This document shows positions 1 through 9,598 of a DNA stretch of 64,000 bases, in pieces. Origin of the DNA: Caballeronia sp. SEWSISQ10-4 2 (GTDB lineage Bacteria > Pseudomonadota > Gammaproteobacteria > Burkholderiales > Burkholderiaceae); the NCBI RefSeq assembly GCF_030464885.1, contig NZ_JALPRJ010000008.1, forward strand, positions 111,131-175,130, read 5' to 3'. Each line of letters begins with the position of its first letter. Positions within the stretch are counted from its first letter, which is position 1. The position numbers were made by a program, and so were the translations under genes. Under the pieces are notes generated by a model. The model was not told where the DNA came from and did no database searches. It was given only the letters and a program-made list of their open reading frames with translations.

Positions 1-1345
1 CGATCAGCACAGAGCCAATTTCCTTGTTGCCGCGCACGACCGTATCTGCGCCGATGGCCTCGATGTGCCGGAACATCTCCTGCAAGGTGCTGGCAACGGT
101 GATCTCTTCAACCGGATACTGGATCTTGCCGTTCTCTACCCAGAATCCCGATGCGCCCCGCGAATAGTCGCCGGTGACGTAGTTCACGCCCTGCCCCATC
201 AGCTCGGTCAGCAGCAACCCCGTGCCCAGCTTCTTGAGCATTTCCTCGAAGTTATCGCCCGGTTTCGTCAGCGAACTGCGCAGCGACAGGTTGTGCGAAC
301 CGCCTGCGTTGCCCGTCGTTTTCATACCGAGCTTGCGAGCCGAATACGTCGACAGGAAATAGCCTTGCACCACGCCGTCTTCCACCACGTTGCGGCGTTG
401 CGTACGCACGCCTTCCTCGTCGAATGGCGCGCTGCCCATGCCGCCCTTCACATGCGGGTCCTCCAGCACCTGGATGTGCGGCGCGAACACCGGCTTGCCG
501 AGGCTATCGACGAGAAACGTCGTCTTTCTATATAGTGCGCCGCCGCTCACCGCCTGCACGAACGCACCCAGGATGCCGGCCGCCAGCGGCGCTTCGAACA
601 TCACGCGGCATTTGCGGGTATCGAGCCCGCGCGCGCCCATGCGTGCCAGCGCGCGATGCGCTGCGTACCGGCCGATCGCTTCCGGCTCGGCGAGATCGGC
701 GGCGTTGCGCTTCGATGTGTACCAGTCGTCGCGCTGCATGTCGCGCCCCGAACCCGCGATGGGCGCACACGCCACGTAATGGCGCGAGAACGGATAACCG
801 CCCATGAACCCGCGCGACGTGGCCAGCACGAACTGCGAGTGCTGCGCCGAGACGCTCGCGCCTTCCGAGTTCTGAATGCGTTTATCGACGGCGAAGGCGG
901 CATCTTCCGCGCGGCGGGCGAGATCGGCCGCTTCTTCGGCGTCGATGTCCCACGGGTGATAGAGATCGAGATCCTGCGGCGCCATTTCCAGCAGCTCCGC
1001 TTCGGCCAGGCCGGCAGCGCTGTCTTCGGCTGTGAAACGCGCGATGTTGTAGGCGGCGGCGACCGTATCTTTTAGCGCCGCGCGCGTGAAGTCCGAGGTG
1101 CTCGCATTACCGCGCTTATTGCCGATAAACACCGTCACGCCCACCATCTTGTCGCGATTGTGTTCGATGGTCTCGACTTCACCGCGCCGCACGCTCACCG
1201 ATAGGCCGTCGCCTTCGGAGATCTCGGTGGCCGCGTCGGTCGCACCGAGCTCCTTCGCGTGCCGCAGGATATCGGACGCGATTTCCTTCAGCTCGTCCTG
1301 GGTGTGCGGAAAAAAGCGTTGCCTCACGTCCATATCTGCTGCCAT
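1..1345 (-). CDS. pmbA: PmbA/TldE family metalloprotease component, 3' end cut by window
   Basis: Reading the minus strand from an ATG at 1345 gives an open frame to the window edge, about 448 codons, so only the last few residues are missing. The protein begins MAADMDVRQRFFPHTQDELK and ends within GNKEIGSVLI, matching the PmbA/TldE family. PmbA works with TldD in the cytoplasm as a protease that processes small peptides (microcin B17 maturation and CcdA turnover in E. coli). TldD carries the metal site and TldE/PmbA is the partner lacking it; I see no HExxxH in this frame, consistent with TldE. An alternative ATG lies at 1333. The gene is divergent from darP, an arrangement common in Burkholderiaceae. 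Confidence 0.9.
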   Translation of the reverse strand, partial: MAADMDVRQRFFPHTQDELKEIASDILRHAKELGATDAATEISEGDGLSVSVRRGEVETIEHNRDKMVGVTVFIGNKRGNASTSDFTRAALKDTVAAAYNIARFTAEDSAAGLAEAELLEMAPQDLDLYHPWDIDAEEAADLARRAEDAAFAVDKRIQNSEGASVSAQHSQFVLATSRGFMGGYPFSRHYVACAPIAGSGRDMQRDDWYTSKRNAADLAEPEAIGRYAAHRALARMGARGLDTRKCRVMFEAPLAAGILGAFVQAVSGGALYRKTTFLVDSLGKPVFAPHIQVLEDPHVKGGMGSAPFDEEGVRTQRRNVVEDGVVQGYFLSTYSARKLGMKTTGNAGGSHNLSLRSSLTKPGDNFEEMLKKLGTGLLLTELMGQGVNYVTGDYSRGASGFWVENGKIQYPVEEITVASTLQEMFRHIEAIGADTVVRGNKEIGSVLI

Positions 1346-1758
1346 TTTATGTCTGCCTGTGGGTGCTCGACGTGTCGAGCGTGTTCACGTTGTCGGTCGT
1401 GCTGACGGAGCGCGTTAGCGCCTGCCGTGCGCAGGGATGCAGCTTTATGACCGTTTCGTACATCGCACGATCATAGCAAGTTCGTTCGCACTCGGGGTTT
1501 GGTTTGAGGTTCTTGCAATCGTGGCGCTGGGTCGATGCCGAGTTGGTGGTTTGTGCGTCCGTGGCCGGTCTATTCTGGCTGTTCTCTTTATCACTATTAG
1601 CCACTGTGCGTGGCTAATAGTGATAAAAAAATCAGCTCACTCACGCAGACCACTTAAGGCTGAAAGCAGCAACCCGGCATCGACCCAGCCCCCCGCGCCA
1701 GCCGCCCCAAACCCAAAACCCCGAGTGCGAACGAAAGCCCCTCCGCTACAATACCGGG
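1346..1758. other. Divergent intergenic region pmbA/darP
   Basis: This 413-bp stretch separates the divergent pmbA and darP starts. I find no convincing gene. It holds an 18-bp perfect inverted repeat (listed separately). A TACAAT sequence at 1747-1752, only six bases before the darP ATG, looks like a -10 box and would make the darP transcript nearly leaderless. No Shine-Dalgarno sequence precedes that ATG, which fits the idea, but no clear -35 box is visible. Confidence 0.5.
1587..1627. repeat. Perfect 18-bp inverted repeat with 5-nt loop
   Basis: The arm at 1587-1604 (TTTATCACTATTAGCCAC) is the exact reverse complement of 1610-1627, around the loop TGTGC. On neither strand is the stem followed by a T-run, so it is not a standard intrinsic terminator. 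It is AT-richer than its surroundings. It could be a structured leader, a protein-binding palindrome or the relic of a mobile-element end. Confidence 0.8.
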
Positions 1759-2409
1759 ATGAACCGTAAAACCCGCACGCAACCCATCAACCCGGCCGAG
1801 GCCTCCGAACAGGACGGCAGCGAGCACGGCTACGACCGCCCCAGCAAATCCCAGCTCAAACGCGACATGCTCGCGCTCCAAGTGCTGGGCGTAACGCTGA
1901 TCGAGCTGCCGAAAGACGCGCTCAAACGCATGCCGATGCCCGAAAAGCTCGACGACGCCGTACGCGACGCCCGCCGGATCACCGACCACGAAGGCAAGCG
2001 CCGGCAACTGCAGTATGTCGGGCGCGTCATGCGCTCGCTGACCGACGAGGAAACGGCAGCGCTGCGTACCGCGCTGGATTCATATCGCGGTGTAAACCGG
2101 GCTGAAACGGCCAAGCTGCACTGGATCGAACGCACCCGCGAAAAGCTGCTCGCCGACGACGCCGCCCTCACCGACTTCATCCGCCAGCACCCCGGTGTGG
2201 ACCCGCAGGAAGGCCGCACGCTGATCCGCAACGCCCGCAAGGAACGAGAGCAGGCCAAACCGCCGCGCTATTTCCGCGAGCTATTCCAGTGGATCAAGAC
2301 CGCGGCGGGCGTGGAAGACGAGCAAGACGAGAGCCTGAACGAAGGCGAAGCAGAAGACGATGGCGTCGAATTCCCGGAACGAGATAACGACGATGGCTAC
2401 AAAGCGTAA
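1759..2409 (+). CDS. darP: Ribosome biogenesis factor DarP (YjgA, DUF615)
   Basis: A 216-residue basic and acidic helical protein with the DUF615/YjgA signature ([20 protein letters not shown] near residues 30-50, followed by [13 protein letters not shown]). The family associates with late 50S precursors and promotes maturation of the large ribosomal subunit. The C-terminal 40 residues are strongly acidic, typical of beta-proteobacterial members. Its stop lies 17 bp inside the next gene, mogA, so the two are translationally coupled. The proximity of a TACAAT box to the ATG suggests little or no 5' leader. Confidence 0.9.
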   Translation: MNRKTRTQPINPAEASEQDGSEHGYDRPSKSQLKRDMLALQVLGVTLIELPKDALKRMPMPEKLDDAVRDARRITDHEGKRRQLQYVGRVMRSLTDEETAALRTALDSYRGVNRAETAKLHWIERTREKLLADDAALTDFIRQHPGVDPQEGRTLIRNARKEREQAKPPRYFRELFQWIKTAAGVEDEQDESLNEGEAEDDGVEFPERDNDDGYKA

Positions 2410-3013
2410 TCATCCGGACGAATTGGTGATCGGGTTGGTATCGATCAGCGACCGGGCCTCACAGGGCGTATACGAGGACAAAGGTATTCCCTCGCTGCAG
2501 GAATGGCTCACGGGCGCGCTGAGTTCGCCCTGGCGCGCGGAAACCCGGCTGATCCAGGACGACGCCGCGACCATCTCGGCCACGCTGATCGAACTCGTCG
2601 ATGAAACCGGCTGTGACCTGATCCTGAGCACGGGCGGCACGGGCCCGTCGCGTCGCGACGTGACGCCTGAAGCCACGCTTGCCGTCGCCACGAAGCCGAT
2701 GCCCGGTTTCGGCGAGCAGATGCGCCAGATCAGCCTGAACTTCGTGCCGACGGCGATTCTGTCGCGGCAAGTGGCGGTGATTCGCGAGACGGCAGATCAT
2801 GCTGCGCTGATCGTGAATTTGCCCGGTCAGCCGAAATCGATCCGGGAAACGCTGGAAGGATTACGCGATGCTGACGGCAAGCCCAGGGTGCCGGGAATTT
2901 TTGCCGCCGTGCCTTATTGCATCGATCTGATCGGTGGGCCGTACATCGAAACGCGGCCTGAAGTGGTAGCCGCGTTCAGGCCGAAAAACGCGATCCGGCC
3001 GCCAACAGCCTGA
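2393..3013 (+). CDS. mogA: Molybdopterin adenylyltransferase (MogA/MoaB family)
   Basis: About 206 residues starting [20 protein letters not shown]. The motif [15 protein letters not shown] is the MPT-binding signature of the MogA/MoaB fold; these enzymes adenylylate molybdopterin using ATP before molybdate insertion. I chose the ATG at 2393 because family members begin just before the [12 protein letters not shown] strand; an upstream in-frame ATG at 2360 would add 11 atypical residues overlapping darP. It overlaps darP by 17 bp and converges on orn. The molybdenum cofactor it helps to make is needed by the formate dehydrogenase at 55-58 kb. Confidence 0.88.
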   Translation: MATKRNHPDELVIGLVSISDRASQGVYEDKGIPSLQEWLTGALSSPWRAETRLIQDDAATISATLIELVDETGCDLILSTGGTGPSRRDVTPEATLAVATKPMPGFGEQMRQISLNFVPTAILSRQVAVIRETADHAALIVNLPGQPKSIRETLEGLRDADGKPRVPGIFAAVPYCIDLIGGPYIETRPEVVAAFRPKNAIRPPTA

Positions 3014-3036
3014 CCGGTTTTTCGCAACCCGGCCCG

Positions 3037-3657
3037 TTAAACCGGCGCGACGTTGCCGGTCGCCGACGGGATCAGGAAATGCTCGCGGTAATACTTGAGT
3101 TCGTCGATGGATTCGTGGATATCGGCGAGCGCGGTATGCATTGCGCGCTTCTGAAAACCCTTGTAGATGGCCGGCTGCCAACGGCGGCACAATTCCTTTA
3201 GCGTGCTCACATCGAGATTGCGATAGTGGAAAAACGTTTCCAGTTCCGGCATCCACCGGGCCATGAAACGCCGGTCCTGACAGATGGAATTGCCGCACAT
3301 CGGCGACTTGCCCGGCGGGACGTACTGACCGAGGAATTCGCGGATTTGCCGCGTGGCTTCGGCCTCGTTCACCGTCGACGCCCGTACACGTTCCGTCAGC
3401 CCCGACCGGCCGTGCGTGTTGCGGTTCCACTCATCCATTTTGCCGAGCGCCGTTTCGTCCTGATGAATGGCGAGTACCGGGCCTTCCACAAGCTTGTCGA
3501 GCGTCGAATTCGTGACGACCACCGCAATTTCGATAATGCGGTCGGTATCAGGTTCGAGACCCGTCATTTCCATGTCGAGCCACACGAGGTTCATGTCGCT
3601 GCGAACAAGGTCCGACGAGCTGGCGGAAGAAGCGGGATCGAGCACGGGATCGGCCAT
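3037..3657 (-). CDS. orn: Oligoribonuclease
   Basis: DEDDh 3'-5' exoribonuclease that degrades 2-5 nt RNAs and linear pGpG to mononucleotides, an essential end step of RNA decay and of cyclic-di-GMP turnover. The first DEDD motif is seen in [20 protein letters not shown], and the C-terminal [20 protein letters not shown] carries the last catalytic His and Asp. With the ATG at 3657 the protein has 206 residues, about 20 longer at the N terminus than E. coli Orn; a start at the MNLVWLD methionine would give the classical length. It diverges from the M48 peptidase gene. Confidence 0.93.
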   Translation of the reverse strand: MADPVLDPASSASSSDLVRSDMNLVWLDMEMTGLEPDTDRIIEIAVVVTNSTLDKLVEGPVLAIHQDETALGKMDEWNRNTHGRSGLTERVRASTVNEAEATRQIREFLGQYVPPGKSPMCGNSICQDRRFMARWMPELETFFHYRNLDVSTLKELCRRWQPAIYKGFQKRAMHTALADIHESIDELKYYREHFLIPSATGNVAPV

Positions 3658-3780
3658 ATTAGGGCAACCTGAGAGGGGTTTGACGCCTTGCCAGGCGCGG
3701 TTTTGGATAACAAACACAGACCGCGCGCGGCGACGGCCAAGAACCTATAATTCTCGCATAATTCAATCGGATTCCCGCTG

Positions 3781-5049
3781 ATGTCCAATATCAATCTCGC
3801 CTTCTCGGTCGTGTTTGTCGTAGCGCTGGTCGGCATGGTCGCCACCAAGCTGTGGCTGGCTTCGCGTCAGATCCGGCACGTCGCCGCGCATCGCAAGGAT
3901 GTGCCGGTGCAGTTCCTGCAAACCATTCCGCTCGCCGCTCACCAGCGCGCGGCCGATTACACCGTCGAGCGCACGCGCCTGACCATGGTCGAGGTCGTCA
4001 TCAGCGCAGCGCTGCTGATCGCGCTGACGTTGCTGGGCGCCATCCAGCAGATCGATCTCGCGGTTACCGACTGGCTAGGCCGAGGTTACGTGGGACAGAT
4101 GGCGCTGGTTGCCATCGTGGTGGCGATCACCGGCGTGGTCGATCTGCCGTTCGACTACATCCGGCACTTTGTGATCGAAGAGAAATTCGGCTTCAACCGG
4201 ATGACGAAAAAGCTCTTTTTCCTCGATCTGCTGAAAGGCATCGTGCTGGGCGCGGCGATCGGCTTGCCGGTGCTGTTCGTGACGCTGTGGCTGATGAACC
4301 AGGCCGGCGCCTTGTGGTGGCTGTGGGCGTGGGTGCTGCTGGTCGCCTTCCAGATGCTCGTCTTGATCTTGTATCCGACCTTTATCGCCCCGCTGTTCAA
4401 CAAGTTCGAACCGCTGAAGGATGAAGCGTTGCGGGCGCGTATCGAGAACCTGATGTCGCGAACCGGCTTCGCTGCGAAGGGCTTGTTCGTCATGGACGGC
4501 AGCCGCCGTTCGGCGCACGGCAACGCCTATTTCACCGGTTTCGGCGCGGCGAAGCGAATCGTTTTCTTCGATACCCTCCTCGCCCGGCTCTCCGGCAACG
4601 AGATCGAAGCGGTGCTCGCGCATGAGCTCGGCCACTTCAAGCGGCGTCATGTGATCAAGCGTTTGATTGTCACGTTCGTGCTCAGCCTCGCAATGCTTGC
4701 ACTGCTTGGCTGGCTGGCGCAATGCGTGTGGTTCTACGAAGGGCTTGGCGTGCGGCCGTCGCTGCTGGGAAACAACCATGGCCTCGCGCTCGTGCTGTTC
4801 ATGCTGGTGTTGCCCGTCTTCATGTTCTTCGTGACGCCACTGGGCAGCCTGAGTTCGCGCAAGCATGAATTCGAAGCCGATGCGTTCGCTGCGAGCCAGA
4901 CCGATCCGCGCGACCTCGTCAACGCGCTGGTGAAGCTGTACGAGGACAACGCATCAACGCTCACGCCCGATCCGCTTTACACCGCGTTCTACGCGTCGCA
5001 TCCGCCTGCATCGCAGCGCATCGAGCGCTTGATGCAATACGCCGCATGA
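3781..5049 (+). CDS. M48 family membrane metallopeptidase (Ste24/CAAX protease type)
   Basis: A 422-residue integral membrane zinc protease. Zinc ligands are in HELGH (about residues 281-285, within [13 protein letters not shown]) and the distal Glu in [10 protein letters not shown] (about 361-370). Several hydrophobic segments are visible: N-terminal, around 70-90, 95-120, 145-170, 175-200 and 295-350. The long N-terminal membrane region and the VPVQF and EEKFGFN motifs fit the M48A (Ste24-like) subgroup better than short HtpX. The substrate is unknown; a role in membrane protein quality control is likely. A TATAAT at 3746-3751 is a good -10 candidate. The stop overlaps the rsgA start by 4 bp (ATGA). 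Confidence 0.88.
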   Translation: MSNINLAFSVVFVVALVGMVATKLWLASRQIRHVAAHRKDVPVQFLQTIPLAAHQRAADYTVERTRLTMVEVVISAALLIALTLLGAIQQIDLAVTDWLGRGYVGQMALVAIVVAITGVVDLPFDYIRHFVIEEKFGFNRMTKKLFFLDLLKGIVLGAAIGLPVLFVTLWLMNQAGALWWLWAWVLLVAFQMLVLILYPTFIAPLFNKFEPLKDEALRARIENLMSRTGFAAKGLFVMDGSRRSAHGNAYFTGFGAAKRIVFFDTLLARLSGNEIEAVLAHELGHFKRRHVIKRLIVTFVLSLAMLALLGWLAQCVWFYEGLGVRPSLLGNNHGLALVLFMLVLPVFMFFVTPLGSLSSRKHEFEADAFAASQTDPRDLVNALVKLYEDNASTLTPDPLYTAFYASHPPASQRIERLMQYAA

Positions 5050-5972
5050 GGGCGCGCAACGCGAAGAAAGCTGCGAACGCGCGCATCGAAGGAAAGGTCA
5101 TTGCCGCACACGGACGGCATTATCTGGTCGCCCCCGCCGACGGCAGCGCCATGCTCCAATGTTTTCCACGCGGCAAGCGCAGCGAGATTGCTGTTGGCGA
5201 CCAGGTGCATTACGAGCAGTCGTCGGCGGATCAGGGGGTGATTGTCGAGATTGGCGAGCGGCGCAACCTGCTGTACCGATCCGACCAGTTCAAATCGAAG
5301 CTCTTCGCCGCCAATCTCGATCAATTAATGATCGTGCTGGGTACGGAGCCGCACTTTAGCGAGGACTTGCTCGGACGCGCGTTGATAGCAGCAGAGGCGC
5401 ATGGCCTCGAGCCATTGATCGTGTTGAACAAGATCGATATGGAAGGACCGCTGGCGGTCGCGCGCAAGCGGTTGGCGCTGTATCGGGAGCTTGGATACAC
5501 GGTAGTGGAGTTATCGGCGAAAGCGGCGCCTGAGCACGTCCATGAAGAACTCGATGCCCGTCTGGCCAACCGCGCCACCTTGCTGCTCGGGCAATCGGGG
5601 ATGGGGAAATCGACGCTGGTGAACATCCTCGTGCCGAATGCCGAAGTCGCGACGCGGGAGATATCGAAGGCGTTGAACAGCGGCCGACACACGACCACGT
5701 TCACGCGCTTGTATCCGTTGCCGGGCGGGGGATCGCTGATCGACTCGCCGGGCTTCCAGGAGTTTGGGTTGCATCATTTATCGGAGGGGCAGCTAGAGCG
5801 TTCGTTCGCGGACTTCCGGCCGTTCCTGGGTAAGTGCCGCTTCTATAACTGCCGGCATCTGCATGAACCGGGTTGTGCGATTCTTGAAGCAATGGCGCAA
5901 GGAAAGATCAGGCCGGCACGACATCAGTTGTATGCGCAACTGGTGCATGAAGCCAGCCAGATTGTTCGATGA
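5046..5972 (+). CDS. rsgA: Ribosome small subunit-dependent GTPase A
   Basis: A 308-residue circularly permuted GTPase: an N-terminal OB fold, then NKID (about residue 128), then the P-loop GQSGMGKST (about 181) and DSPG (about 231), ending in a zinc knuckle with Cys and His in [14 protein letters not shown] (about 264-277). RsgA binds the 30S decoding centre late in assembly and releases RbfA and other factors upon GTP hydrolysis. It is translationally coupled to the M48 peptidase by an ATGA overlap. Length and motif order match the family. Confidence 0.95.
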   Translation: MRARNAKKAANARIEGKVIAAHGRHYLVAPADGSAMLQCFPRGKRSEIAVGDQVHYEQSSADQGVIVEIGERRNLLYRSDQFKSKLFAANLDQLMIVLGTEPHFSEDLLGRALIAAEAHGLEPLIVLNKIDMEGPLAVARKRLALYRELGYTVVELSAKAAPEHVHEELDARLANRATLLLGQSGMGKSTLVNILVPNAEVATREISKALNSGRHTTTFTRLYPLPGGGSLIDSPGFQEFGLHHLSEGQLERSFADFRPFLGKCRFYNCRHLHEPGCAILEAMAQGKIRPARHQLYAQLVHEASQIVR

Positions 5973-6025
5973 TCTCCATGATTCGATAAGCATGGGCGAC
6001 GTCATCTAAAAAAGATTGCGACGGG

Positions 6026-6352
6026 ATGAAGAAACTGACGCGGGCTCCGAATCTGATTACGGCGCATCACTGGGTGAATGTGCTGGTGACAGCAGGGATA
6101 GGGTGCGAGTTGCACAACCGCTATTTGAGTGGTGCGATGGGCGAGATTCCAGCGGACCAGTGCGCGCCTGAGATCTGGATATTGGATGACCGCGACGAGG
6201 TATTGGCGACGGGAATATTGGACCGCGCAAGAACCGGCCCGATGACAAATGCACGAGGATGGCGCTGCCAGCAATGCGGTGAGTCGCTGGAAGCGCAATT
6301 CACGGTTTGCTGGCAATGCGGAACGGCGAGGGATCCGTTGAACGACGAGTAA
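6026..6352 (+). CDS. DUF2007-type protein with C-terminal zinc ribbon
   Basis: A 108-residue protein. Residues 6-68 resemble the DUF2007 putative signal-transducing domain (ITAHHWVNVLVTAGIGCELH, then PEIWILDDRDEVLA). A zinc ribbon follows, with Cys81, Cys84, Cys95 and Cys98. No function has been assigned to the family. It lies 53 bp after rsgA in the same direction and converges on the CobD-like gene. Confidence 0.75.
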   Translation: MKKLTRAPNLITAHHWVNVLVTAGIGCELHNRYLSGAMGEIPADQCAPEIWILDDRDEVLATGILDRARTGPMTNARGWRCQQCGESLEAQFTVCWQCGTARDPLNDE

Positions 6353-6373
6353 GCACGGCGGAGAAGCAAAGCT

Positions 6374-7312
6374 CTAGGCGAGCCAAACCGCGATGCTCAG
6401 CATGAGCAGCAACAGCATCCAGAGAATCACAGCACGCCAGACCAGCCCGACCGCGGATTGCAGCGTCCTGGGCGTGCAGTCATCGCCCACTGGCAACGGA
6501 CTCGCATCCCCCACGGCCAATGCCTCGACGCTCAGCGGCTCCGCTAACGGTCCCGCCAATCGAGCACCTAGCGCCCCGCTACCGGCAGCGAGCAAAACTC
6601 CTTCGTTGGCATCAGGCCATTGGCGGGCGTGATTGCGCCACGCATAAATAGCGTCCTCGAAATTCCCAACGATCGCGAAGCCCAACGCAGTCAAGCGCGC
6701 CGGCACCCAATCGATGAAAAAGAACGCCCGCTGAGCGAACGTGGAAAACGCCGGCGTGCGTTCGTCGGTCGGCTGGACCCACGACCTCGCCAGATACTCC
6801 GCGATCCGATAAAACACCGCCCCTGCCGGTCCGATCGGAATCAGGAACCAGAAAAACACGCCAAATACATGCCGATGCGACGCCACGACCGCATGAACCA
6901 AGGTATGCCGAACGATCTCGCTCACGGGCATATCGAGCGTATCGATGCCGGTCCACTCGTTGAGGATCTCGCGAGCCCGGGGCACGTCGTCGTTGTTCAG
7001 GGCGAGGTGGATATCGGTGAAATAGTGGCTGAACTGCCGAAAGCCCAACGTGAAATACACGATCACGACGTTCCACAAGAACGCCAGCGCGAAGTTGATG
7101 CGATAGAGCACGTAATAGATAAGCCCGACGGCTAACGTCCATGGCACCACGACCACGAGCCAGGCGAGCACGCCATGCCGCTGCTTGCCGGCATCGAAGC
7201 CATGAGCTGCGGATTCCGCATGGTATTGAAGCAACGCCGAAATGGGGTTCTGCGGCGAGAGCGCGCGCAACTGCTCGATGATGAGAGCCAGCAATACGGA
7301 GAAAAAAGTCAT
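6374..7312 (-). CDS. CobD/CbiB-family integral membrane protein
   Basis: A 312-residue membrane protein beginning MTFFSVLLALIIEQLRALSP, with hydrophobic segments near residues 1-18, 47-85, 145-170 and a C-terminal segment of about 20 residues. The pattern (YFTLGFRQFSHYFTDIHLAL, then VRHTLVHAVVASHRHVFGVFFWF) matches proteins annotated as CobD/CbiB family in Burkholderia. True CbiB makes adenosylcobinamide phosphate, but no cobalamin genes are nearby, so the role may differ (the related AmpE is a signalling protein). It lies downstream of the nudL-like gene on the same strand. Confidence 0.75.
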   Translation of the reverse strand: MTFFSVLLALIIEQLRALSPQNPISALLQYHAESAAHGFDAGKQRHGVLAWLVVVVPWTLAVGLIYYVLYRINFALAFLWNVVIVYFTLGFRQFSHYFTDIHLALNNDDVPRAREILNEWTGIDTLDMPVSEIVRHTLVHAVVASHRHVFGVFFWFLIPIGPAGAVFYRIAEYLARSWVQPTDERTPAFSTFAQRAFFFIDWVPARLTALGFAIVGNFEDAIYAWRNHARQWPDANEGVLLAAGSGALGARLAGPLAEPLSVEALAVGDASPLPVGDDCTPRTLQSAVGLVWRAVILWMLLLLMLSIAVWLA

Positions 7313-7426
7313 GCGATGCGCCGAGACATTCGAGTTTTACGAATTTCTTGTAAAGATAGCACAGCACCGTGCGCGCAAGAGGGACACATCGCCCGCACTG
7401 CTAGCCGGGCCTCGGCACGTTAAGCG

Positions 7427-8215
7427 TCAAGCCGCGAGGAAGCGATAGAAATTGCGTAACATGCCCGCCGTTGCGCCCCAGATGAAATACGGAGCCACAT
7501 TCTCGGCAGGTGAAAAAGGCATCGCAAAAAAACGACGCTCGCCACCTTCCCAGCGAAACACGCGGACCTGGTGACTCGCCGGGTTCATGAGAAACGCGAG
7601 CGGGACTTCGAAGATATCGGCGACTTCGAGGGTATCGGCGTGGAGTTCGAACGGTGGATGCACCAGCGCAACAACCGGCGTCACGCGAAAACCGGTGCCC
7701 GTCAGATACTCGGGCAACTCGCCAAGCACTTCCACGTGCTTCGCCGCGAGGCCCACTTCCTCTTGCGCTTCGCGAAGTGCAGTCGCTGAGGCGTCGAGGT
7801 CTTCCGGCTCGCGGCGCCCGCCCGGAAAGCTGATCTGCCCTGCGTGATCCGAAAGATGGTCAGCGCGTTGCGTGAGCAGCACGGTCAAGCCCGTCTCGCG
7901 TAACACAAGCGCAATCAGCACCGATGCCACGCGTGGATCGCCGCCCAGCGCCTTGATCCTGTCGTCACGCGCGTCCGGCGTCCAGTCGAGCGTCTGCTTG
8001 AACCGTGCGCGCAGTCCGGACGGCGTCAGGAGTTCGTCGCGAAGTCGCGGCAGATCTGCGCCGGTCGATTCGATCGGCAGGATCTGAGGCTCGAGGATAC
8101 GGGGAGTCGACAGCTTGGTCGCAGACACGAGGGGTTTTAGCGTTAGCTCTTGGATGGTTCTTGGAAAAACGCAGTGCTTGAGACGCAAATAAGACGCCAG
8201 ACATGATTTGACCAC
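7427..8215 (-). CDS. Nudix hydrolase, CoA pyrophosphatase (NudL type)
   Basis: The segment LLTQRADHLSDHAGQISFPG followed by GRREPEDLDASATALREAQE and EVGL combines the NuCoA signature (LLTxR...FPGG) with the Nudix box, so it probably hydrolyses CoA to 3',5'-ADP and 4'-phosphopantetheine using Mg or Mn. The start is uncertain: no in-frame ATG exists upstream of the domain. The listed GTG at 8215 gives 262 residues but lies only 8 bp from the rplS terminator; a GTG at 8128 would give about 233 residues. Neither has a strong ribosome binding site. Confidence 0.82.
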   Translation of the reverse strand: MVKSCLASYLRLKHCVFPRTIQELTLKPLVSATKLSTPRILEPQILPIESTGADLPRLRDELLTPSGLRARFKQTLDWTPDARDDRIKALGGDPRVASVLIALVLRETGLTVLLTQRADHLSDHAGQISFPGGRREPEDLDASATALREAQEEVGLAAKHVEVLGELPEYLTGTGFRVTPVVALVHPPFELHADTLEVADIFEVPLAFLMNPASHQVRVFRWEGGERRFFAMPFSPAENVAPYFIWGATAGMLRNFYRFLAA

Positions 8216-8222
8216 ACCAAAG

Positions 8223-8249
8223 AAAAAAGCACCCGTGAGGGTGCTTTTT
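8223..8249 (-). terminator. Intrinsic terminator of the rpsP-rplS operon
   Basis: On the minus strand GCACCC-TCAC-GGGTGC is followed by TTTTTT and preceded by an A-run, just after the rplS stop. Confidence 0.88.
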
Positions 8250-8272
8250 CCGGTGCAGCGCGGTGCAGCCTC

Positions 8273-8659
8273 TTACGCCTTGGAAGCAGCGCGGTCTTTC
8301 GACACGAGCTTTTCCTTGATCCGAGCCGACTTGCCCGAACGATCGCGCAGGTAGTACAGCTTTGCACGACGCACGTCACCGCGACGCTTCACGACGATGC
8401 TCGCCAGCAGCGGCGAGTAGGTCTGGAACGTACGCTCGACGCCTTCGCCCGACGAAATCTTGCGGACGATGAAATTCGAGTTCAAACCACGGTTGCGCTT
8501 CGAGATCACGACGCCTTCGTAAGCCTGGACACGCTTGCGCGTACCTTCGACCACGTTGACGCTGACGATCACCGTGTCGCCCGGGGCGAATTCGGGAATC
8601 GACTTCTCGCCGAGTGCGCGCGCGATTTCTTCTTTCTCTAGTTGTTCAATCAGATTCAT
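8273..8659 (-). CDS. rplS: 50S ribosomal protein bL19
   Basis: A 128-residue ribosomal protein beginning [20 protein letters not shown], with the L19 core ([40 protein letters not shown]) and [15 protein letters not shown]. bL19 sits at the 30S-50S interface. It is the last gene of rpsP-rimM-trmD-rplS, read from the minus strand, and is followed by a terminator. Confidence 0.98.
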   Translation of the reverse strand: MNLIEQLEKEEIARALGEKSIPEFAPGDTVIVSVNVVEGTRKRVQAYEGVVISKRNRGLNSNFIVRKISSGEGVERTFQTYSPLLASIVVKRRGDVRRAKLYYLRDRSGKSARIKEKLVSKDRAASKA

Positions 8660-8800
8660 TACTGACTCCTGGAGCCATCTTGCCGGAGTTGTTTGCCATA
8701 TTAGTGGCCCCGGTAGAGGATGGGTTCACATCTGGCGCCCGCTTGAATTCACAAGCCTGGCACCGCCCTTTCGTCTCGCCTTGTATCCGCCTTCGAGAGC

Positions 8801-9571
8801 CTACTGCGCTTTCGAGCGTTCCTTGGCGAGACTTGCAAGCCATGCCTCATCGGCACGGCTCAACATTTTATTGCTGCGCGCCTTTTCTATCAGATCAGGC
8901 CGCTTTTCCTGCGTATTCTTGAGTGATTCGCGCCGGCGCCACGCTTCGATTTCCTTGTGATGGCCGCCAAGCAGCACATCCGGAACCCGCACACCGCCGT
9001 ATTCTTCCGGGCGCGTGTAATGCGGACAATCGAGCAGGACATCGACAAAACTATCCTGTACCGCCGACTGCGAGTCGTTCAGCACGCCGGGCAACTGGCG
9101 CACCACGGCGTCCATGAGCGCCATGGCCGGCAATTCGCCGCCCGACAACACAAAGTCGCCGAGACTCACTTCTTCATCCACCACACGATCGATCAGACGT
9201 TGATCGATGGCTTCATAACGACCGCACAGCACCACCAGACCTGGCTCCTGAGCGAATTGCATCACGCGCTCATGATGCAGCGTTTTCCCTTGCGGCGACA
9301 TCATCACCACACGCGACCCGCTGATGCCCTGCTCCGCCTGCGCCGCTTTCGCGGCCGAAATCGCATCTTCCAGCGGTCGCGCCAGCATCACCATACCGGG
9401 ACCACCGCCATACGGGCGATCGTCAATGGTTCGATAATTGTCCGTGGTGAAATCGCGAGGATTCCACGTGCGCAAATTGAACCGTTCCTGCTTGACTGCC
9501 CGGCTGGTAATACCCCAATCGGTCAGCGCGCGAAACATCTCGGGAAAGAGCGTTACGACGTCAAACTGCAT
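8801..9571 (-). CDS. trmD: tRNA (guanine-37-N1)-methyltransferase
   Basis: A 256-residue SPOUT methyltransferase starting [20 protein letters not shown]. The family hallmarks [11 protein letters not shown] (about residues 52-62) and the knotted SAM site [20 protein letters not shown] (about 140-160) are present. It methylates G37 of tRNAs that read CNN and some other codons, preventing +1 frameshifting. It sits third in the operon, 27 bp after rimM. Confidence 0.97.
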   Translation of the reverse strand: MQFDVVTLFPEMFRALTDWGITSRAVKQERFNLRTWNPRDFTTDNYRTIDDRPYGGGPGMVMLARPLEDAISAAKAAQAEQGISGSRVVMMSPQGKTLHHERVMQFAQEPGLVVLCGRYEAIDQRLIDRVVDEEVSLGDFVLSGGELPAMALMDAVVRQLPGVLNDSQSAVQDSFVDVLLDCPHYTRPEEYGGVRVPDVLLGGHHKEIEAWRRRESLKNTQEKRPDLIEKARSNKMLSRADEAWLASLAKERSKAQ

Positions 9572-9598
9572 CGCTCTCTCCTTGCAGTGATCGATGGA

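Noticed and set aside
65..1075. Plus-strand frames of 100-156 codons opposite pmbA
   Set aside because: They are antisense shadows in GC-rich DNA; the minus strand carries the full PmbA sequence.
1347..1604. 85-codon minus-strand frame between pmbA and darP
   Set aside because: It begins inside the perfect inverted repeat, is unlike any known protein and lacks a ribosome binding site.
3013..3042. Terminator between mogA and orn
   Set aside because: CCGGTTT and AAACCGG can pair but enclose a loop of more than 15 bases and no T-run follows.
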